In this document: piece by piece, positions 53,687-62,971 of the stretch
How the letters are laid out: the number at the start of each line of letters is the position of its first letter
Numbering within the stretch: position 1 is the stretch's first letter
Source of the DNA: Sphingobacterium chungjuense
GTDB lineage: Bacteria; Bacteroidota; Bacteroidia; Sphingobacteriales; Sphingobacteriaceae
Direction of reading: 5' to 3'
Assembly (NCBI RefSeq): GCF_011316935.1
Contig: NZ_WLYS01000004.1
Coordinates: forward strand, 186,001-250,000
DNA length: 64,000 nt
Notes under the pieces: generated by a model
What the model saw: the letters and a program-made list of their open reading frames with translations, nothing else
What the model was told of the DNA's origin: nothing
Databases searched by the model: none
Made by a program: the position numbers and the translations under genes

Positions 53687-54064
53687 ATGGCAGAGAAAAT
53701 AAAATTAAACTTAGAATATGTCGTAAATTCTTCCCCGAGAATATTATTCCCCTATCTGTCTGAACCGAATGAGCTCGCGCAATGGTTTGCCGATGATGTG
53801 AACTATGCAGAAGGTATTTACGAATTTGTATGGGATGACGAGTCGTTTAAGGCAAAGCTCATCCATTCCAAAGAGAACAAGTGTGTAAAGTATAAATGGC
53901 TGGAAGACGAACCTTATTATTTTGAAATCGAAATCGTTTTGGATGAATTGACAAATGACGTAGCCTTAAGCATTACAGACTACGTGAAGGAAGACAATTT
54001 AGAAGACCGAAAATTGATCTGGAATAATTCGATTAGCTACCTGCAAAGTGTGATTGGAGCTTAA
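53687..54064 (+). CDS. START-like domain protein
   Basis: A 125-residue cytosolic protein. I place the start at the ATG at 53687 (MAEKIKLNLEYVV) because the 37 codons upstream have no family character. The pattern NLEYVVNSSPRILFPYLSEPNELAQWFADDVNY resembles SRPBCC/START-like (AHSA1-type) domains common in Bacteroidota. These fold into a cavity that binds a small hydrophobic ligand; no ligand can be named. It is followed 71 bp later by the LptF/G-type permease gene. Confidence 0.82.
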   Translation: MAEKIKLNLEYVVNSSPRILFPYLSEPNELAQWFADDVNYAEGIYEFVWDDESFKAKLIHSKENKCVKYKWLEDEPYYFEIEIVLDELTNDVALSITDYVKEDNLEDRKLIWNNSISYLQSVIGA

Positions 54065-54071
54065 ATTTCTG

Positions 54072-54079
54072 TACCTTTG
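54072..54079 (+). promoter_or_regulatory. -7 box upstream of the LptF/G-type permease
   Basis: A perfect TACCTTTG 56 bp before the ATG at 54136. The -33 element is weak (TTG at 54054, spacing too short), so this is a candidate only. Confidence 0.4.
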
Positions 54080-54135
54080 TCCTTTACTTTTAGCTATTCG
54101 CGTAGTCTATTAGGAATGTTAGGCGTTTGGTAGGG

Positions 54136-55644
54136 ATGAAGAAAATACACTTACTCATATTACATGCATTTATAAGGCCATTTCTCGTCACATTTACGAT
54201 TGTGATGTTTGTCTTATTGATGCTTTTTTTGTTTAAGTACATCGATGACCTCATCGGCAAAGGATTAGAATGGTATACCATTCTAGAATTATTAGGGTAT
54301 CAATGTATTGTGCAGCTCACCATGGCTTTACCACTTTCCATGCTCTTGTCCTCCATCATGACATTTGGCAATCTGGGAGAAAGTTATGAGCTCGTAGCCA
54401 TCAAAGCGGCCGGTGTATCACTACGAAATGCGATGGCACCACTGTTTGTTCTGGTGGGTATTTTCGCTGGTGGCGCCTTCATTTTTTCTGATTATACCTT
54501 ACCGGTTGTCAATCTTAAAATGGGAACGATGCTGTTAGACATCAGAAATCAAAAAGCTGATTTCCTCATTAAGCCCGGTGTATTTAACAGTAGTATTCCT
54601 GGTTATTCTATTCGAGCAAAGAGCAAAAGCGAGGACGGCACCATTCTGCGCGATTTATTGATCTATAACCATACTACAAGTAGTAAAGCCACCAATATCC
54701 TGATCGCTAAAGAAGGTTATATGCACAATTCGGTGGATAATCAATATATGATCCTACAACTGCGTGATGGTGTGCAATACGAAGATGCCCGTGCTCGAAA
54801 TGCGACACGGTATGATGAGCGGCAGCAGTTTACTCGTTTTCGTTTTAAGGAATCCACCCAGAAGTTCAGCATGGAGTCTTTTGGTGCGCAAAAAACCGAT
54901 GCCAGTCTCTTCAAATCGCATCATCAGATGCTTAACTTGAAGCAGCTGAAACATTATTCTGACTCTAATCATATGCAATTGGATAGTGTGGGCCACATCA
55001 TAGCGGAAGATACCAAGCGACATATCAATTATTTTACGAGTTATTACAACCAGAAACGCGACTCTCTGAAAACAACATTGGTCGCTTCCGGCGATTATAG
55101 TTATCCAGATTTAGACCTGCAAGCGATCAATAATAGCAGTAAGCGTAATATTATTAGCAATGCCAATAGCCAAGTGAATTACGTAAAAGACATTGCCCAA
55201 AATCGAGGGCAAGAATACAAATTGTATATCGAAAAAGACATTCGTTACGATATTGAGTGGCATCGAAAATTCACCTTAGCAGCATCCTGTTTATTGCTCT
55301 TTGGCATTGGTGCTCCTCTAGGTGCGATTATCCGAAAGGGTGGTTTAGGGCTGCCGGTGGTAATGGCGATCGTCTTTTTTCTGATCTATCACGTCATATT
55401 TACGATCTCGGAGAAGGCGGCTAAAGACGGCAGTTTAGAACCGATAATTGGCATGTGGATGGCGATCATTGTCTTGACGCCATTGGCTATCTTTTTAACG
55501 TATAAATCGACAACCGATTCGGCATTATTTGATATTGATCAATATAAAATTAAAGCTCAAAAGATATTTAATAAACTAAAAGATAAAGTCGAAAAGTTTC
55601 AGGATCGCAATAAATCCAAAGCGGATACACATGTAGCTCGCTAA
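54136..55644 (+). CDS. LptF/LptG-family lipopolysaccharide export permease
   Basis: An inner-membrane permease of 502 residues from the ATG at 54136 (a TTG three codons earlier is also possible). Three helices near the N-terminus (about 10-33, 50-75, 98-118) and three near the C-terminus (about 375-395, 402-420, 432-450) flank a large periplasmic beta-jellyroll region. This is the YjgP/YjgQ layout. LptF and LptG pair with LptB to move LPS to the periplasmic bridge. Which of the two it is cannot be decided. Confidence 0.88.
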   Translation: MKKIHLLILHAFIRPFLVTFTIVMFVLLMLFLFKYIDDLIGKGLEWYTILELLGYQCIVQLTMALPLSMLLSSIMTFGNLGESYELVAIKAAGVSLRNAMAPLFVLVGIFAGGAFIFSDYTLPVVNLKMGTMLLDIRNQKADFLIKPGVFNSSIPGYSIRAKSKSEDGTILRDLLIYNHTTSSKATNILIAKEGYMHNSVDNQYMILQLRDGVQYEDARARNATRYDERQQFTRFRFKESTQKFSMESFGAQKTDASLFKSHHQMLNLKQLKHYSDSNHMQLDSVGHIIAEDTKRHINYFTSYYNQKRDSLKTTLVASGDYSYPDLDLQAINNSSKRNIISNANSQVNYVKDIAQNRGQEYKLYIEKDIRYDIEWHRKFTLAASCLLLFGIGAPLGAIIRKGGLGLPVVMAIVFFLIYHVIFTISEKAAKDGSLEPIIGMWMAIIVLTPLAIFLTYKSTTDSALFDIDQYKIKAQKIFNKLKDKVEKFQDRNKSKADTHVAR

Positions 55645-55686
55645 AGATTATGACAGCATCCTTATAGAATATCTTCGAAATACCAC

Positions 55687-55746
55687 TAACTTTGTACATA
55701 TGGCAAGCATGAAAGTGTCCTGATGCACGACCTGCCATTTTTTTAA
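55687..55746 (+). promoter_or_regulatory. candidate promoter and structured leader of ribBA
   Basis: A perfect -7 box TAACTTTG at 55687-55694 is followed at 55700 by a hairpin (ATGGCA with TGCCAT, plus inner GCAT/ATGC) and seven T, all before the ribBA ATG at 55755. Two tiny frames, MASMKVS (55700-55723) and MHDLPFF (55723-55746), overlap as TGATG within it. It does not match the FMN riboswitch. It could instead simply terminate the upstream permease transcript. Confidence 0.45.
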
Positions 55747-55754
55747 GCAACAAC

Positions 55755-56966
55755 ATGAAAGTACAATTAAACACCATCGAGGAAGCCATTGCTGATATTC
55801 AAGCAGGAAAGGTTATCATAGTTGTAGACGATGAAGACCGAGAGAATGAAGGTGATTTTGTGACCGCGGCACGAAATGCTACTCCAGAGGTAATAAATTT
55901 TATGGCCACTCATGGCCGTGGACTTATCTGCGCTCCGCTTACAGAAAAGCGATGCAAAGAGCTGGATTTAAATCTCATGGTCAATAACAATACAGCGGTG
56001 TATGAAACTAACTTTACGGTATCGGTAGATTTGCAAGGTTATGGCTGTACTACGGGAATTTCGTCTTCCGATCGCTCCAAAACAATACTTGCATTAATCA
56101 ATCCAGATATTAAAAATGAAGAATTGGGCCGACCGGGTCACATTTTTCCTTTGATCGCTAAAGATGGTGGCGTATTGCGCCGCACCGGACATACCGAGGC
56201 AGCCGTGGATTTGGCGCGCTTAGCTGGCTTTGAGCCTGCAGGTGTGTTGGTAGAGGTATTGAAAGATGATGGTGAAATGGCGCGCCTTCCAGATTTGCTG
56301 GAAGTAGCCAAACGATTCAATCTAAAAATCATCAGCATCGAAGATTTGATTGAGTATCGACTAAAACACGATTCGATGATCGAAGAAGTCGTGCAGGTGC
56401 ATATGCCCACCCAATGGGGAGATTTTCAACTGCAAGCCTATCGCCAAAAAAATACAGGCGAAGAACATTTGGCTTTGATCAAAGGAACATGGGAACCTGA
56501 TGAAGCGGTTTTAGTGCGCGTACATAGCTCCTGCATTACAGGTGATATTTTTGGTTCTTGCCGTTGCGACTGTGGCCCTCAATTGCACAAATCCATGGAG
56601 CTTATCGAGCAAGAAGGAAAAGGCGTAATCCTATATATGAATCAAGAAGGACGTGGAATCGGCTTGATCAACAAATTGCAGGCTTACAAGTTGCAGGAAG
56701 AGGGGATTGATACCGTGGATGCTAATATTCAGCTTGGATTCAAACCCGATCTTCGTGATTATGGCGTTGGAGCTCAAATTTTACGTGCGTTGGGTATTAC
56801 CAAGATGCGCTTGCTATCTAATAATCCGACCAAACGCGCAGGTTTAACAGGATACGGACTAGAAGTTGTCGAAAATGTACCGATAGAGATTGCGCCTAAT
56901 GCGCATAACGAGTTTTACCTCAAAACAAAACGCGATCGAATGGGTCATAGCCTAAAAAATATATAA
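55755..56966 (+). CDS. ribBA: bifunctional riboflavin enzyme: DHBP synthase / GTP cyclohydrolase II
   Basis: Supplies both starting branches of riboflavin synthesis. The N-terminal domain (about 1-200) makes 3,4-dihydroxy-2-butanone 4-phosphate from ribulose 5-phosphate; [29 protein letters not shown] and [17 protein letters not shown] are diagnostic. The C-terminal GTP cyclohydrolase II domain (about 205-403) has [24 protein letters not shown] with the three zinc cysteines and [15 protein letters not shown]. Length 403 is normal. It has its own terminator. Confidence 0.97.
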   Translation: MKVQLNTIEEAIADIQAGKVIIVVDDEDRENEGDFVTAARNATPEVINFMATHGRGLICAPLTEKRCKELDLNLMVNNNTAVYETNFTVSVDLQGYGCTTGISSSDRSKTILALINPDIKNEELGRPGHIFPLIAKDGGVLRRTGHTEAAVDLARLAGFEPAGVLVEVLKDDGEMARLPDLLEVAKRFNLKIISIEDLIEYRLKHDSMIEEVVQVHMPTQWGDFQLQAYRQKNTGEEHLALIKGTWEPDEAVLVRVHSSCITGDIFGSCRCDCGPQLHKSMELIEQEGKGVILYMNQEGRGIGLINKLQAYKLQEEGIDTVDANIQLGFKPDLRDYGVGAQILRALGITKMRLLSNNPTKRAGLTGYGLEVVENVPIEIAPNAHNEFYLKTKRDRMGHSLKNI

Positions 56967-56973
56967 CGAAAAC

Positions 56974-56998
56974 AAAAAGGACGCTAGCGTCCTTTTTT
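56974..56998 (+). terminator. terminator of ribBA
   Basis: A fully palindromic stem AAAAAGGACGC/GCGTCCTTTTT with almost no loop, ending in six T. Confidence 0.82.
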
Positions 56999-57062
56999 AC
57001 TTTATAAAGCTTATATCTGATCGAAACAGATTTGCACGATTAGTACTATAGACCAACAAAAC

Positions 57063-57067
57063 GGAGG
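57063..57067 (+). promoter_or_regulatory. Shine-Dalgarno sequence of the succinate-semialdehyde dehydrogenase gene
   Basis: GGAGG (in ACGGAGGAT), six bases before the ATG at 57074; rare in this window. Confidence 0.75.
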
Positions 57068-57073
57068 ATAATA

Positions 57074-58504
57074 ATGGATCATACTTGGATAATAGAGAAA
57101 GCATATGTACAAGGTGAATTTGTGGATGCGAAAGACAAATTTGACGTACGTAATCCTGCCACGAACCAGCGCGTAGGAAAAGTGCCAGAAATACCATTAA
57201 ACCACATTGAAAAAGCGATCGCGTACGCCGATAAATCGTGGCAATCTTGGAAAACCACCTCGGTTGGAGAGCGAAGCCAATTGTTGCAGAAGTTGTATCA
57301 ACTCACATTGAAGCATCGTGATCAGTTAGCCGAAGTGATGACCTTAGAAAGTGGCAAGCCACTGCAAGAATCCTTGGCAGAGGTAGAATATGCGGCGTCG
57401 TTTATCCTATGGTTTGCCGAAGAAGCTAAGCGGGCTTACGGAGACACCATTCCTGCGGTAAGTAGTGGAAACAAGCTATTCACTATTAAACAAAGCGTGG
57501 GCGTGGTAGCGGCGATCACACCTTGGAATTTCCCACTCGCGATGCTGACGCGCAAAGTCGCCCCAGCATTAGCCGCAGGCTGCACGGTGATCTTAAAGCC
57601 GGCTTCCCAAACGCCATTTACGGCATTGGCTTTTGCCAAACTAACACAAGAAGCAGGCATTCCTGGCGGTGCATTTCAAGTCATCACTTCGACCAATAGT
57701 AAAGCCGTTGGCAAATTGCTCGCTACCAGCGAGCTGATTCGAAAAATCTCGTTTACCGGATCGACCGTAGTGGGTAGAACGTTGATGGAACAGGCTGCTA
57801 GTACGATCAAACGAACTTCTATGGAACTAGGTGGAAACGCGCCCTTTATTGTGTTTGATGATGCCGATATACAAGCTGCCGTACAAGGTGCGGTAGCCGC
57901 CAAATTTAGAAATGCTGGACAAACCTGCGTTTCGGTGAATCGTTTTTATGTGCACGATGCTGTTTATAATGAGTTTGCAGCTGCATTAACGCATGAAGTC
58001 AGCCAACTGAAGGTTGGAAATGGTCTAGATGAAGGCGTAAAAGTTGGCCCATTGATCAACGAGAAAGCAGTACAAAAAGTACAAAAACATGTACAAGATG
58101 CGCTAGATCGCGGCGCTAAAGCAGAAACTGGGGCCAAACATCTCGAAGGAAATTTTTATGCTCCGACAGTGCTTACGAATGTCCATTCAGAAAGCCTTAT
58201 TGCTAGTGAAGAAACCTTTGGGCCTATTTGTGCTTTATTCCGCTTCTCCACCGAGGAGGAAGCCATAAAAGCGGCAAATAACACCCCATTCGGACTAGCC
58301 GCGTATTTTTACAGCGAGAATATACGTCGCTGTCATCGCGTTAGCGAACAATTAGAATCGGGAATGGTCGGCGTGAATACCGGAGTCATCTCTGATGCAT
58401 CGGCACCTTTTGGTGGCGTGAAGCAATCCGGTGTCGGTAGAGAAGGTTCGCATCACGGATTGGATGAATATTTAGAAATAAAATACATTAGCTACGGCCA
58501 ATAA
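57074..58504 (+). CDS. gabD: NAD(P)-dependent succinate-semialdehyde dehydrogenase
   Basis: Cytosolic aldehyde dehydrogenase that oxidises succinate semialdehyde to succinate, for example in GABA breakdown. It has 476 residues. The general base Glu251 is in MELGGNAPF and the nucleophile Cys285 in RNAGQTCVSVNRF. The cofactor loop FTGSTVVGR is near residue 228, and ITPWNFPLAMLTRKVAPALAAGC is typical of the GabD group. It stands alone between two terminators and has a strong Shine-Dalgarno site. Activity on related aldehydes is possible. Confidence 0.9.
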   Translation: MDHTWIIEKAYVQGEFVDAKDKFDVRNPATNQRVGKVPEIPLNHIEKAIAYADKSWQSWKTTSVGERSQLLQKLYQLTLKHRDQLAEVMTLESGKPLQESLAEVEYAASFILWFAEEAKRAYGDTIPAVSSGNKLFTIKQSVGVVAAITPWNFPLAMLTRKVAPALAAGCTVILKPASQTPFTALAFAKLTQEAGIPGGAFQVITSTNSKAVGKLLATSELIRKISFTGSTVVGRTLMEQAASTIKRTSMELGGNAPFIVFDDADIQAAVQGAVAAKFRNAGQTCVSVNRFYVHDAVYNEFAAALTHEVSQLKVGNGLDEGVKVGPLINEKAVQKVQKHVQDALDRGAKAETGAKHLEGNFYAPTVLTNVHSESLIASEETFGPICALFRFSTEEEAIKAANNTPFGLAAYFYSENIRRCHRVSEQLESGMVGVNTGVISDASAPFGGVKQSGVGREGSHHGLDEYLEIKYISYGQ

Positions 58505-58542
58505 AAAAGTAAAAGCACCTTGATAGGTGCTTTTACTTTTTT
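58503..58542. terminator. bidirectional terminator after gabD
   Basis: An 18-bp perfect stem (AAAAAAGTAAAAGCACCT with its complement), a 4-base loop, A and T runs on both sides. It overlaps both convergent stop codons. Confidence 0.92.
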
Positions 58543-59053
58543 ACCAGATATGGTAGCGTAAACCGACCATCACGAAATGCGGACGATCATCTCGCAGTCG
58601 TACTTCGGACTTTATTTTATAACCTGCATACAGCGACAGCGCTACATCCGGTACGTAATAACTTACACCCACTTGTGCATTTAGCGTCGTGCGCTGATGG
58701 TAATCTTCATTACGGATATTCGCTTCATCAAAACTCAATATGCGATCGTATTCACTGGCCGCTCCACCACCGGCAAATACATTCCAATTGTTGGTGGTAC
58801 GATCCAAAAACGTGTAGATATAGTCTGCTCCAAAGGCGGCAAAATCTTTCTGGCCATGCACCAACACTTGTACACCATGATGCAGTTCAAAATCATATTT
58901 ACCTTGAATACCAAACGTCCCTCTACCCCGCTCTCCAAATTCTGGTGCTTGCAGGTTCATATCCCCATAGAATCCAAATGCCCAATCGTGTTCCTGTGCC
59001 TGAACAGTAAGGAATCCCGCCATAGCGACCAATAATAGTACTAGTTTTTTCAT
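58541..59053 (-). CDS. small outer-membrane beta-barrel protein
   Basis: A 170-residue secreted protein with a signal peptide ending near residue 19 (VQAQ). It has eight or so predicted strands with alternating aromatic residues (WAFGFYGDMNLQAP, FGADYIYTFLD, VGVSYYVPDVALSLYAGY) and a terminal HFVMVGLRYHIW, the aromatic C-terminal signature of small OmpX/OmpA-like barrels. Function unknown. It starts 5 bp after the hemJ stop, so it may be co-transcribed with the heme genes. Confidence 0.8.
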   Translation of the reverse strand: MKKLVLLLVAMAGFLTVQAQEHDWAFGFYGDMNLQAPEFGERGRGTFGIQGKYDFELHHGVQVLVHGQKDFAAFGADYIYTFLDRTTNNWNVFAGGGAASEYDRILSFDEANIRNEDYHQRTTLNAQVGVSYYVPDVALSLYAGYKIKSEVRLRDDRPHFVMVGLRYHIW

Positions 59054-59058
59054 ATTAT

Positions 59059-59610
59059 TTAGTTTTGATCTTGCGCTTTACGCGCCAAATATCTTTTATA
59101 CGTTTTGATACCGATCATGAGCAGAATAGCTAATCCTACCAGTCCGCCTACGCCATACATCCACTGAAATGCAGATTTGAGAACCACAATGAATACGATG
59201 GCAAAAAGAAATATCGTGGACACCTCATTCCACAAGCGCAATTGTGCAGATGTCCACGTTAGCTTCTCATTCGCCAAGGCAAACATCATGCGCTGACATA
59301 TGAAATGATATATCGCCAAGCCCGCCACAAACGCTAATTTTAATTGCATCCAGCCAAGGGACAATAAAGCCGGATTTACCCAAAGCATAACCAACGCAGA
59401 CGCAAAAACAAAGTACATCGCTGGCGTTGTGATTACCCACCACAATCTACGTTCCATGATTTGAAATTGCTGATGCAATGCATGATAAACTTCTGGCGAC
59501 TTTGCTTTTGCTTCTGTGTGATAGATAAACAGACGCGGCATATAAAATAAGCCCGCCATCCAGCAAACCACAAAGATGATATGTATCGACTTAGCGTAAA
59601 GATATATCAT
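59059..59610 (-). CDS. hemJ: HemJ-type protoporphyrinogen IX oxidase
   Basis: A 183-residue four-helix inner-membrane protein that oxidises protoporphyrinogen IX to protoporphyrin IX and donates electrons to the quinone pool. The N-terminal YAKSIHIIFVVCWMAGLFYMPRLFIYH contains the conserved His and the FYxPR core of the family. MERRLWWVITTPAM follows. The next gene upstream is hemE in the same pathway, 111 bp away across a large inverted repeat. The HemJ assignment is preferred over the related CopD family because of context and length. Confidence 0.88.
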   Translation of the reverse strand: MIYLYAKSIHIIFVVCWMAGLFYMPRLFIYHTEAKAKSPEVYHALHQQFQIMERRLWWVITTPAMYFVFASALVMLWVNPALLSLGWMQLKLAFVAGLAIYHFICQRMMFALANEKLTWTSAQLRLWNEVSTIFLFAIVFIVVLKSAFQWMYGVGGLVGLAILLMIGIKTYKRYLARKAQDQN

Positions 59611-59627
59611 GACCGTATTTCAAAGTG

Positions 59628-59682
59628 CAACGTGGGGTGCTTGTGTTTATTAATCGGTCTATCACACAAGCACCCCACGTTG
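59628..59682 (-). repeat. 19-bp perfect inverted repeat in the hemE-hemJ gap
   Basis: Arms 59628-59646 and 59664-59682 are perfect complements (core GTGGGGTGCTTGTGT) around a 17-base loop. It lies 18 bp upstream of hemJ in the direction of transcription. No T tract follows on either strand, so it is not a standard terminator. An RNA hairpin affecting stability or ribosome access is likely. Confidence 0.7.
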
Positions 59683-59721
59683 GTATAACAATAATTATTA
59701 AAAGTCGTTTGTACGCTTCGC

Positions 59722-60759
59722 TTAATATCTGAATTCTTTTACGACTTCGATCGCGTATTTCACATTATCAAATGGAATATCCGGCATAATGCCATGTCCC
59801 AAATTGAAGATAAAGCCATCTACACCACGCATACGCTCAAATAATTGCAAGATCTTCTCGCGAATCACCTTCTTATCCGCATACAATACGAATGGATCCA
59901 AGTTACCTTGTACAGCGATATTCGCTGGCAGTGCTTGCTTGATGTTTAGCAAATCTGCATTCCAATCTACCGAAATTACATCCGGTTTGGCTTCGGCCAT
60001 TACCGGCGCAAATACCGAACTTCCTTTACAGAAAGAGATCACCGGGATATCTTGTCTGTTTAGTTTCGAGATGATGTATTTGTTGTAGTGGTGTGAGAAC
60101 TCATGATAATCATTCCACGAAAGTGCCAAAGCCCAGCTATCAAAAAGTTGGATCGCGTTGACACCAGCAGCGATCTGCATATTCAAATATTCCACCGTAA
60201 CATCAGCAACTTTCTGCAAAATAGCATGCGCGAGCTCAGGCTCATTGTTTAGCATGAGCTTTGTTCTCTTGAAATCTTTGGAAGAAGCACCTTCTACCAA
60301 ATAGCTCAAAATAGTGAATGGAGCACCCGCAAAACCAATTAACGGAATACGTTTATCCAAGCGCTGCTGAATCACTTTGATCGCATCGGCCACATATTGC
60401 AAACGATCGATACAATCTACCGACAAACGTTCCATATCGGCCACTGTACGCACTGGATTGGCAAAACGCGGACCAACACCTTGCTCGAATGATAGATCTC
60501 CGCCCATTGCTTCTGCGGTTACGAGAATATCAGAAAATAGAATGGCGCCATCAATACCCAATAAATCTACTGGCAACATGGTAACGTCAGCCGCAATTTC
60601 TGGGGTTTTGCACATTTCTAAAAAAGAATACTTATTCTTGATTTCCCAGTATTCTTTCATAAATCGCCCAGCTTGGCGCATCATCCACACAGGCGGACGT
60701 TCAGTTTGCTGCGACCAAGCAGCACGGAGTAGTAAATCGTTTTGTAAGGTGTCTTTCAC
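59722..60759 (-). CDS. hemE: uroporphyrinogen decarboxylase
   Basis: Converts uroporphyrinogen III to coproporphyrinogen III in heme synthesis, cytosolic. It has 345 residues with the diagnostic PPVWMMRQAGRFMKEYW near the N-terminus, ILVTAEAMGGDLSFEQGVGP, IGFAGAPFTILSYLVEG and the C-terminal FIFNLGHGIMPDIP. It directly abuts the upstream TPR membrane protein gene (stop at 60760) and precedes hemJ. Confidence 0.97.
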   Translation of the reverse strand: MKDTLQNDLLLRAAWSQQTERPPVWMMRQAGRFMKEYWEIKNKYSFLEMCKTPEIAADVTMLPVDLLGIDGAILFSDILVTAEAMGGDLSFEQGVGPRFANPVRTVADMERLSVDCIDRLQYVADAIKVIQQRLDKRIPLIGFAGAPFTILSYLVEGASSKDFKRTKLMLNNEPELAHAILQKVADVTVEYLNMQIAAGVNAIQLFDSWALALSWNDYHEFSHHYNKYIISKLNRQDIPVISFCKGSSVFAPVMAEAKPDVISVDWNADLLNIKQALPANIAVQGNLDPFVLYADKKVIREKILQLFERMRGVDGFIFNLGHGIMPDIPFDNVKYAIEVVKEFRY

Positions 60760-61275
60760 TTATATATGTTTATTAACTTCTGTTCTTATTTTTTCTACAA
60801 TGCTTTCTTGGCGTGCGGTGAGTTTCAATTTTTCGGCCACGTCCAAATAACCCACTACGCGTTCATAGTCTTTTTTGCGCAAATTGATATTGGCTAAATT
60901 GACCAATACCATGCCTTTTTCATAATCCTTGCGCCATGGCAAACGCGAAGCCAACTGAAAATGATATTCAGCTTCGTCAAACCGTTCTTCTTTTAGCGCG
61001 ATATTTCCCATCATAAATTCGTAGAAATTACGACGACCTTTGCGCAGACGATCTGGATTATCAATCTCGGCAAGCAATTTCTTAGTATTCTCGTAATCTT
61101 GACGGTGGAAAGCTTGCGTTGCGAGATATACGGTACCTTCGCGCAGATGACTCCACAGTAAATATGCTAATGCACCTGCTAGGTACACAATAATATTGTA
61201 CTGCTGTACCACAATCGCGTACACGATAAACACAAAGATAATCCCTGCCGCAACTAATCTCCCTCTGGTATTCAT
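60760..61275 (-). CDS. TPR-containing membrane protein
   Basis: This 171-residue protein has two closely spaced N-terminal membrane helices (about residues 8-42) and a soluble region of TPR-like helical pairs (AFHRQDYENTKKLLAEIDNP, GNIALKEERFDEAEYHFQLAS, LANINLRKKDYERVVGYLDVAEKL). It probably faces the cytosol as a protein-contact module. It lies between the two-component genes and hemE, abutting hemE without a gap. No specific function is recognised. Confidence 0.82.
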   Translation of the reverse strand: MNTRGRLVAAGIIFVFIVYAIVVQQYNIIVYLAGALAYLLWSHLREGTVYLATQAFHRQDYENTKKLLAEIDNPDRLRKGRRNFYEFMMGNIALKEERFDEAEYHFQLASRLPWRKDYEKGMVLVNLANINLRKKDYERVVGYLDVAEKLKLTARQESIVEKIRTEVNKHI

Positions 61276-61290
61276 AGACGATGTGGTAGC

Positions 61291-62001
61291 TTATTGATCC
61301 ATGAACTTGTATCCTACGCCACGGATGGAGTGAAAGTAGGTCGGGCGCTTTTGATCTGGTTCAAAATATTTACGAAACGTTAAGATGAAATTATCAATCG
61401 TACGGGTAGATGGATATACATCGTAGTTCCATACGGTTTCTAAAATTTGCTCGCGCGATACCGCTTCGTTGCGACGCTCGATCAAAAGTTTGAGCAACAT
61501 CGTTTCTTTTTTGGTCAACGAGGTGATCGTACCATCGGCATGATGTAATTCGTAGGAGTTGAAATAAATCGTCTTATCGCCGATCACATAAGAGTTGAGT
61601 TCTTTTAAATCATCGCCTTTCATCACCCGACGGATAAGATTGCCCACACGAAGAATCAATTCCTCCAGGTTAAATGGTTTCACCAAATAATCGTCAGCTC
61701 CCTTTTTAAGTCCGGTTACGCGGTCTTCACTACTGTTTTTAGCGGTCAAGAACATGATGGGCACGACGGTATTCTGCAAGCGGATGGTTTCGGCCACCTG
61801 AAAACCGTCGATCTCTGGAATCATCACATCTAAGATGACCAAGTTGAACCGTTCTTCCTTGAATATTTTTAATGCTTTTTTACCATCGGTAGCGGTGGTT
61901 ACTCGGTAACCTTCCATTTCCAGATTCAGCTTGATGGCCTCTAACAAATGCTCTTCGTCTTCGACTAATAATATACGTTGCTTAGCTTGCATAATTTCCA
62001 A
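61291..62001 (-). CDS. OmpR/PhoB-family response regulator
   Basis: A 236-residue transcription regulator. The receiver domain (1-125) has the acidic pair in VEDEE, the phospho-acceptor Asp58 in LVILDVMIPEIDG and the Lys in DYLVKPFN. The winged-helix domain (about 140-234) has LTKKETMLLKLLIERRNEAVSREQIL and YPSTRTIDNFILTFRKYF. Another ATG three codons in (61992) is possible. It overlaps the kinase gene by 20 bp. Target genes are unknown. Confidence 0.95.
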   Translation of the reverse strand: MEIMQAKQRILLVEDEEHLLEAIKLNLEMEGYRVTTATDGKKALKIFKEERFNLVILDVMIPEIDGFQVAETIRLQNTVVPIMFLTAKNSSEDRVTGLKKGADDYLVKPFNLEELILRVGNLIRRVMKGDDLKELNSYVIGDKTIYFNSYELHHADGTITSLTKKETMLLKLLIERRNEAVSREQILETVWNYDVYPSTRTIDNFILTFRKYFEPDQKRPTYFHSIRGVGYKFMDQ

Positions 62002-62860
62002 AATTTACTTCAAAAACACTTCCATTTGGCGTATTGTCTTTCACACGGATTGCAGCTTCATGTTTTTGCAATACGGATTTTACTATATATAAACCCAATC
62101 CCGTTCCTTTAGTTTTTCGGGTAGCTTCGCTACCCACACGATAGAACTTATTGAATATCAATCTTTTTTCTGTATCAGAGATACCTTCTCCAAAATCGGC
62201 TACTTCGAGCACGATACCTTCTTCGCGCTGTGCTAAAATTACATTGATGTGCGCGCAAGGCGGTGAATACTTAATCGCATTCTCGACCAGATTGCTCACG
62301 ACATTGATGATCGCAAACTTATCTGCATTGATCATCACACCGGGTTGTATGTTGGCCACGATAGCTTGTTGCGACTTACAGGCATTTTTCTGCAAGCGAT
62401 CTACTACATTGTGCACAATTTCACTTAGCTCGAAGTTCTCTTTTGGAAAGCTAAACGATCGACTCTCCAATTTGGTAGCCAAGAGTACATTTTCTACCAA
62501 ATAATCAAGCCTTTCAATATCTTTCAGCGAATTGCCCAAAAAAACTTGTTGCTGTTCCCGATCAAGATCACGCTTCAAGATGGTCTGCAAATACAACTTC
62601 ACGGAAGCCAAAGGTGATTTTAATTCATGCGTTACCGACAATAGAAAGTTTTGCTGCTGCTGTTGGTAATTGCGTTCGCGCTCTAGATGATTCTTCAGAC
62701 GAATAACAGCCATTATAAAGATAGCCAAAAAAATCATTCCTTCACCGATAATCATCCCCATACGCTCGGGTACATATTTTATGAAAATATACCCCCAGCT
62801 AATAAGCTGACACAATGCATAAAAAGCTAATACATACAACCAAAAAAGAGCTCTCTTCAT
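61982..62860 (-). CDS. sensor histidine kinase, cognate partner of the OmpR-type regulator
   Basis: A 292-residue inner-membrane kinase. Two N-terminal membrane helices (about 5-27 and 36-54) are joined by a very short loop, so it has no periplasmic sensor domain. The HisKA box FLLSVTHELKSPLASVKLYLQ has His78. HATPase motifs are ISNVVENAIKYS-like VVSNLVENAIKYSP (N box), VADFGEGIS (G1) and GTGLGLYIVKSVL (G2). It probably senses membrane or intracellular signals. Confidence 0.93.
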   Translation of the reverse strand: MKRALFWLYVLAFYALCQLISWGYIFIKYVPERMGMIIGEGMIFLAIFIMAVIRLKNHLERERNYQQQQQNFLLSVTHELKSPLASVKLYLQTILKRDLDREQQQVFLGNSLKDIERLDYLVENVLLATKLESRSFSFPKENFELSEIVHNVVDRLQKNACKSQQAIVANIQPGVMINADKFAIINVVSNLVENAIKYSPPCAHINVILAQREEGIVLEVADFGEGISDTEKRLIFNKFYRVGSEATRKTKGTGLGLYIVKSVLQKHEAAIRVKDNTPNGSVFEVNFGNYAS

Positions 62861-62971
62861 CTCAATAATTGAATTGTGACAAAAATACTTAAATATGCGA
62901 TCATAAGAAAATTAGCCAAGCTTTATGACAGAAAGAAGAGATAGTCAGTAGGGCATTTCCCATGACTGGCG

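Noticed and set aside
55645..55754. FMN riboswitch before ribBA
   Set aside because: The conserved FMN-element core (AGGGGC-type joining regions and six-stem layout) is absent, and the region is too short.
60377..60850. 157-codon frame opposite hemE
   Set aside because: Antisense to hemE and its neighbour; no recognisable domain.
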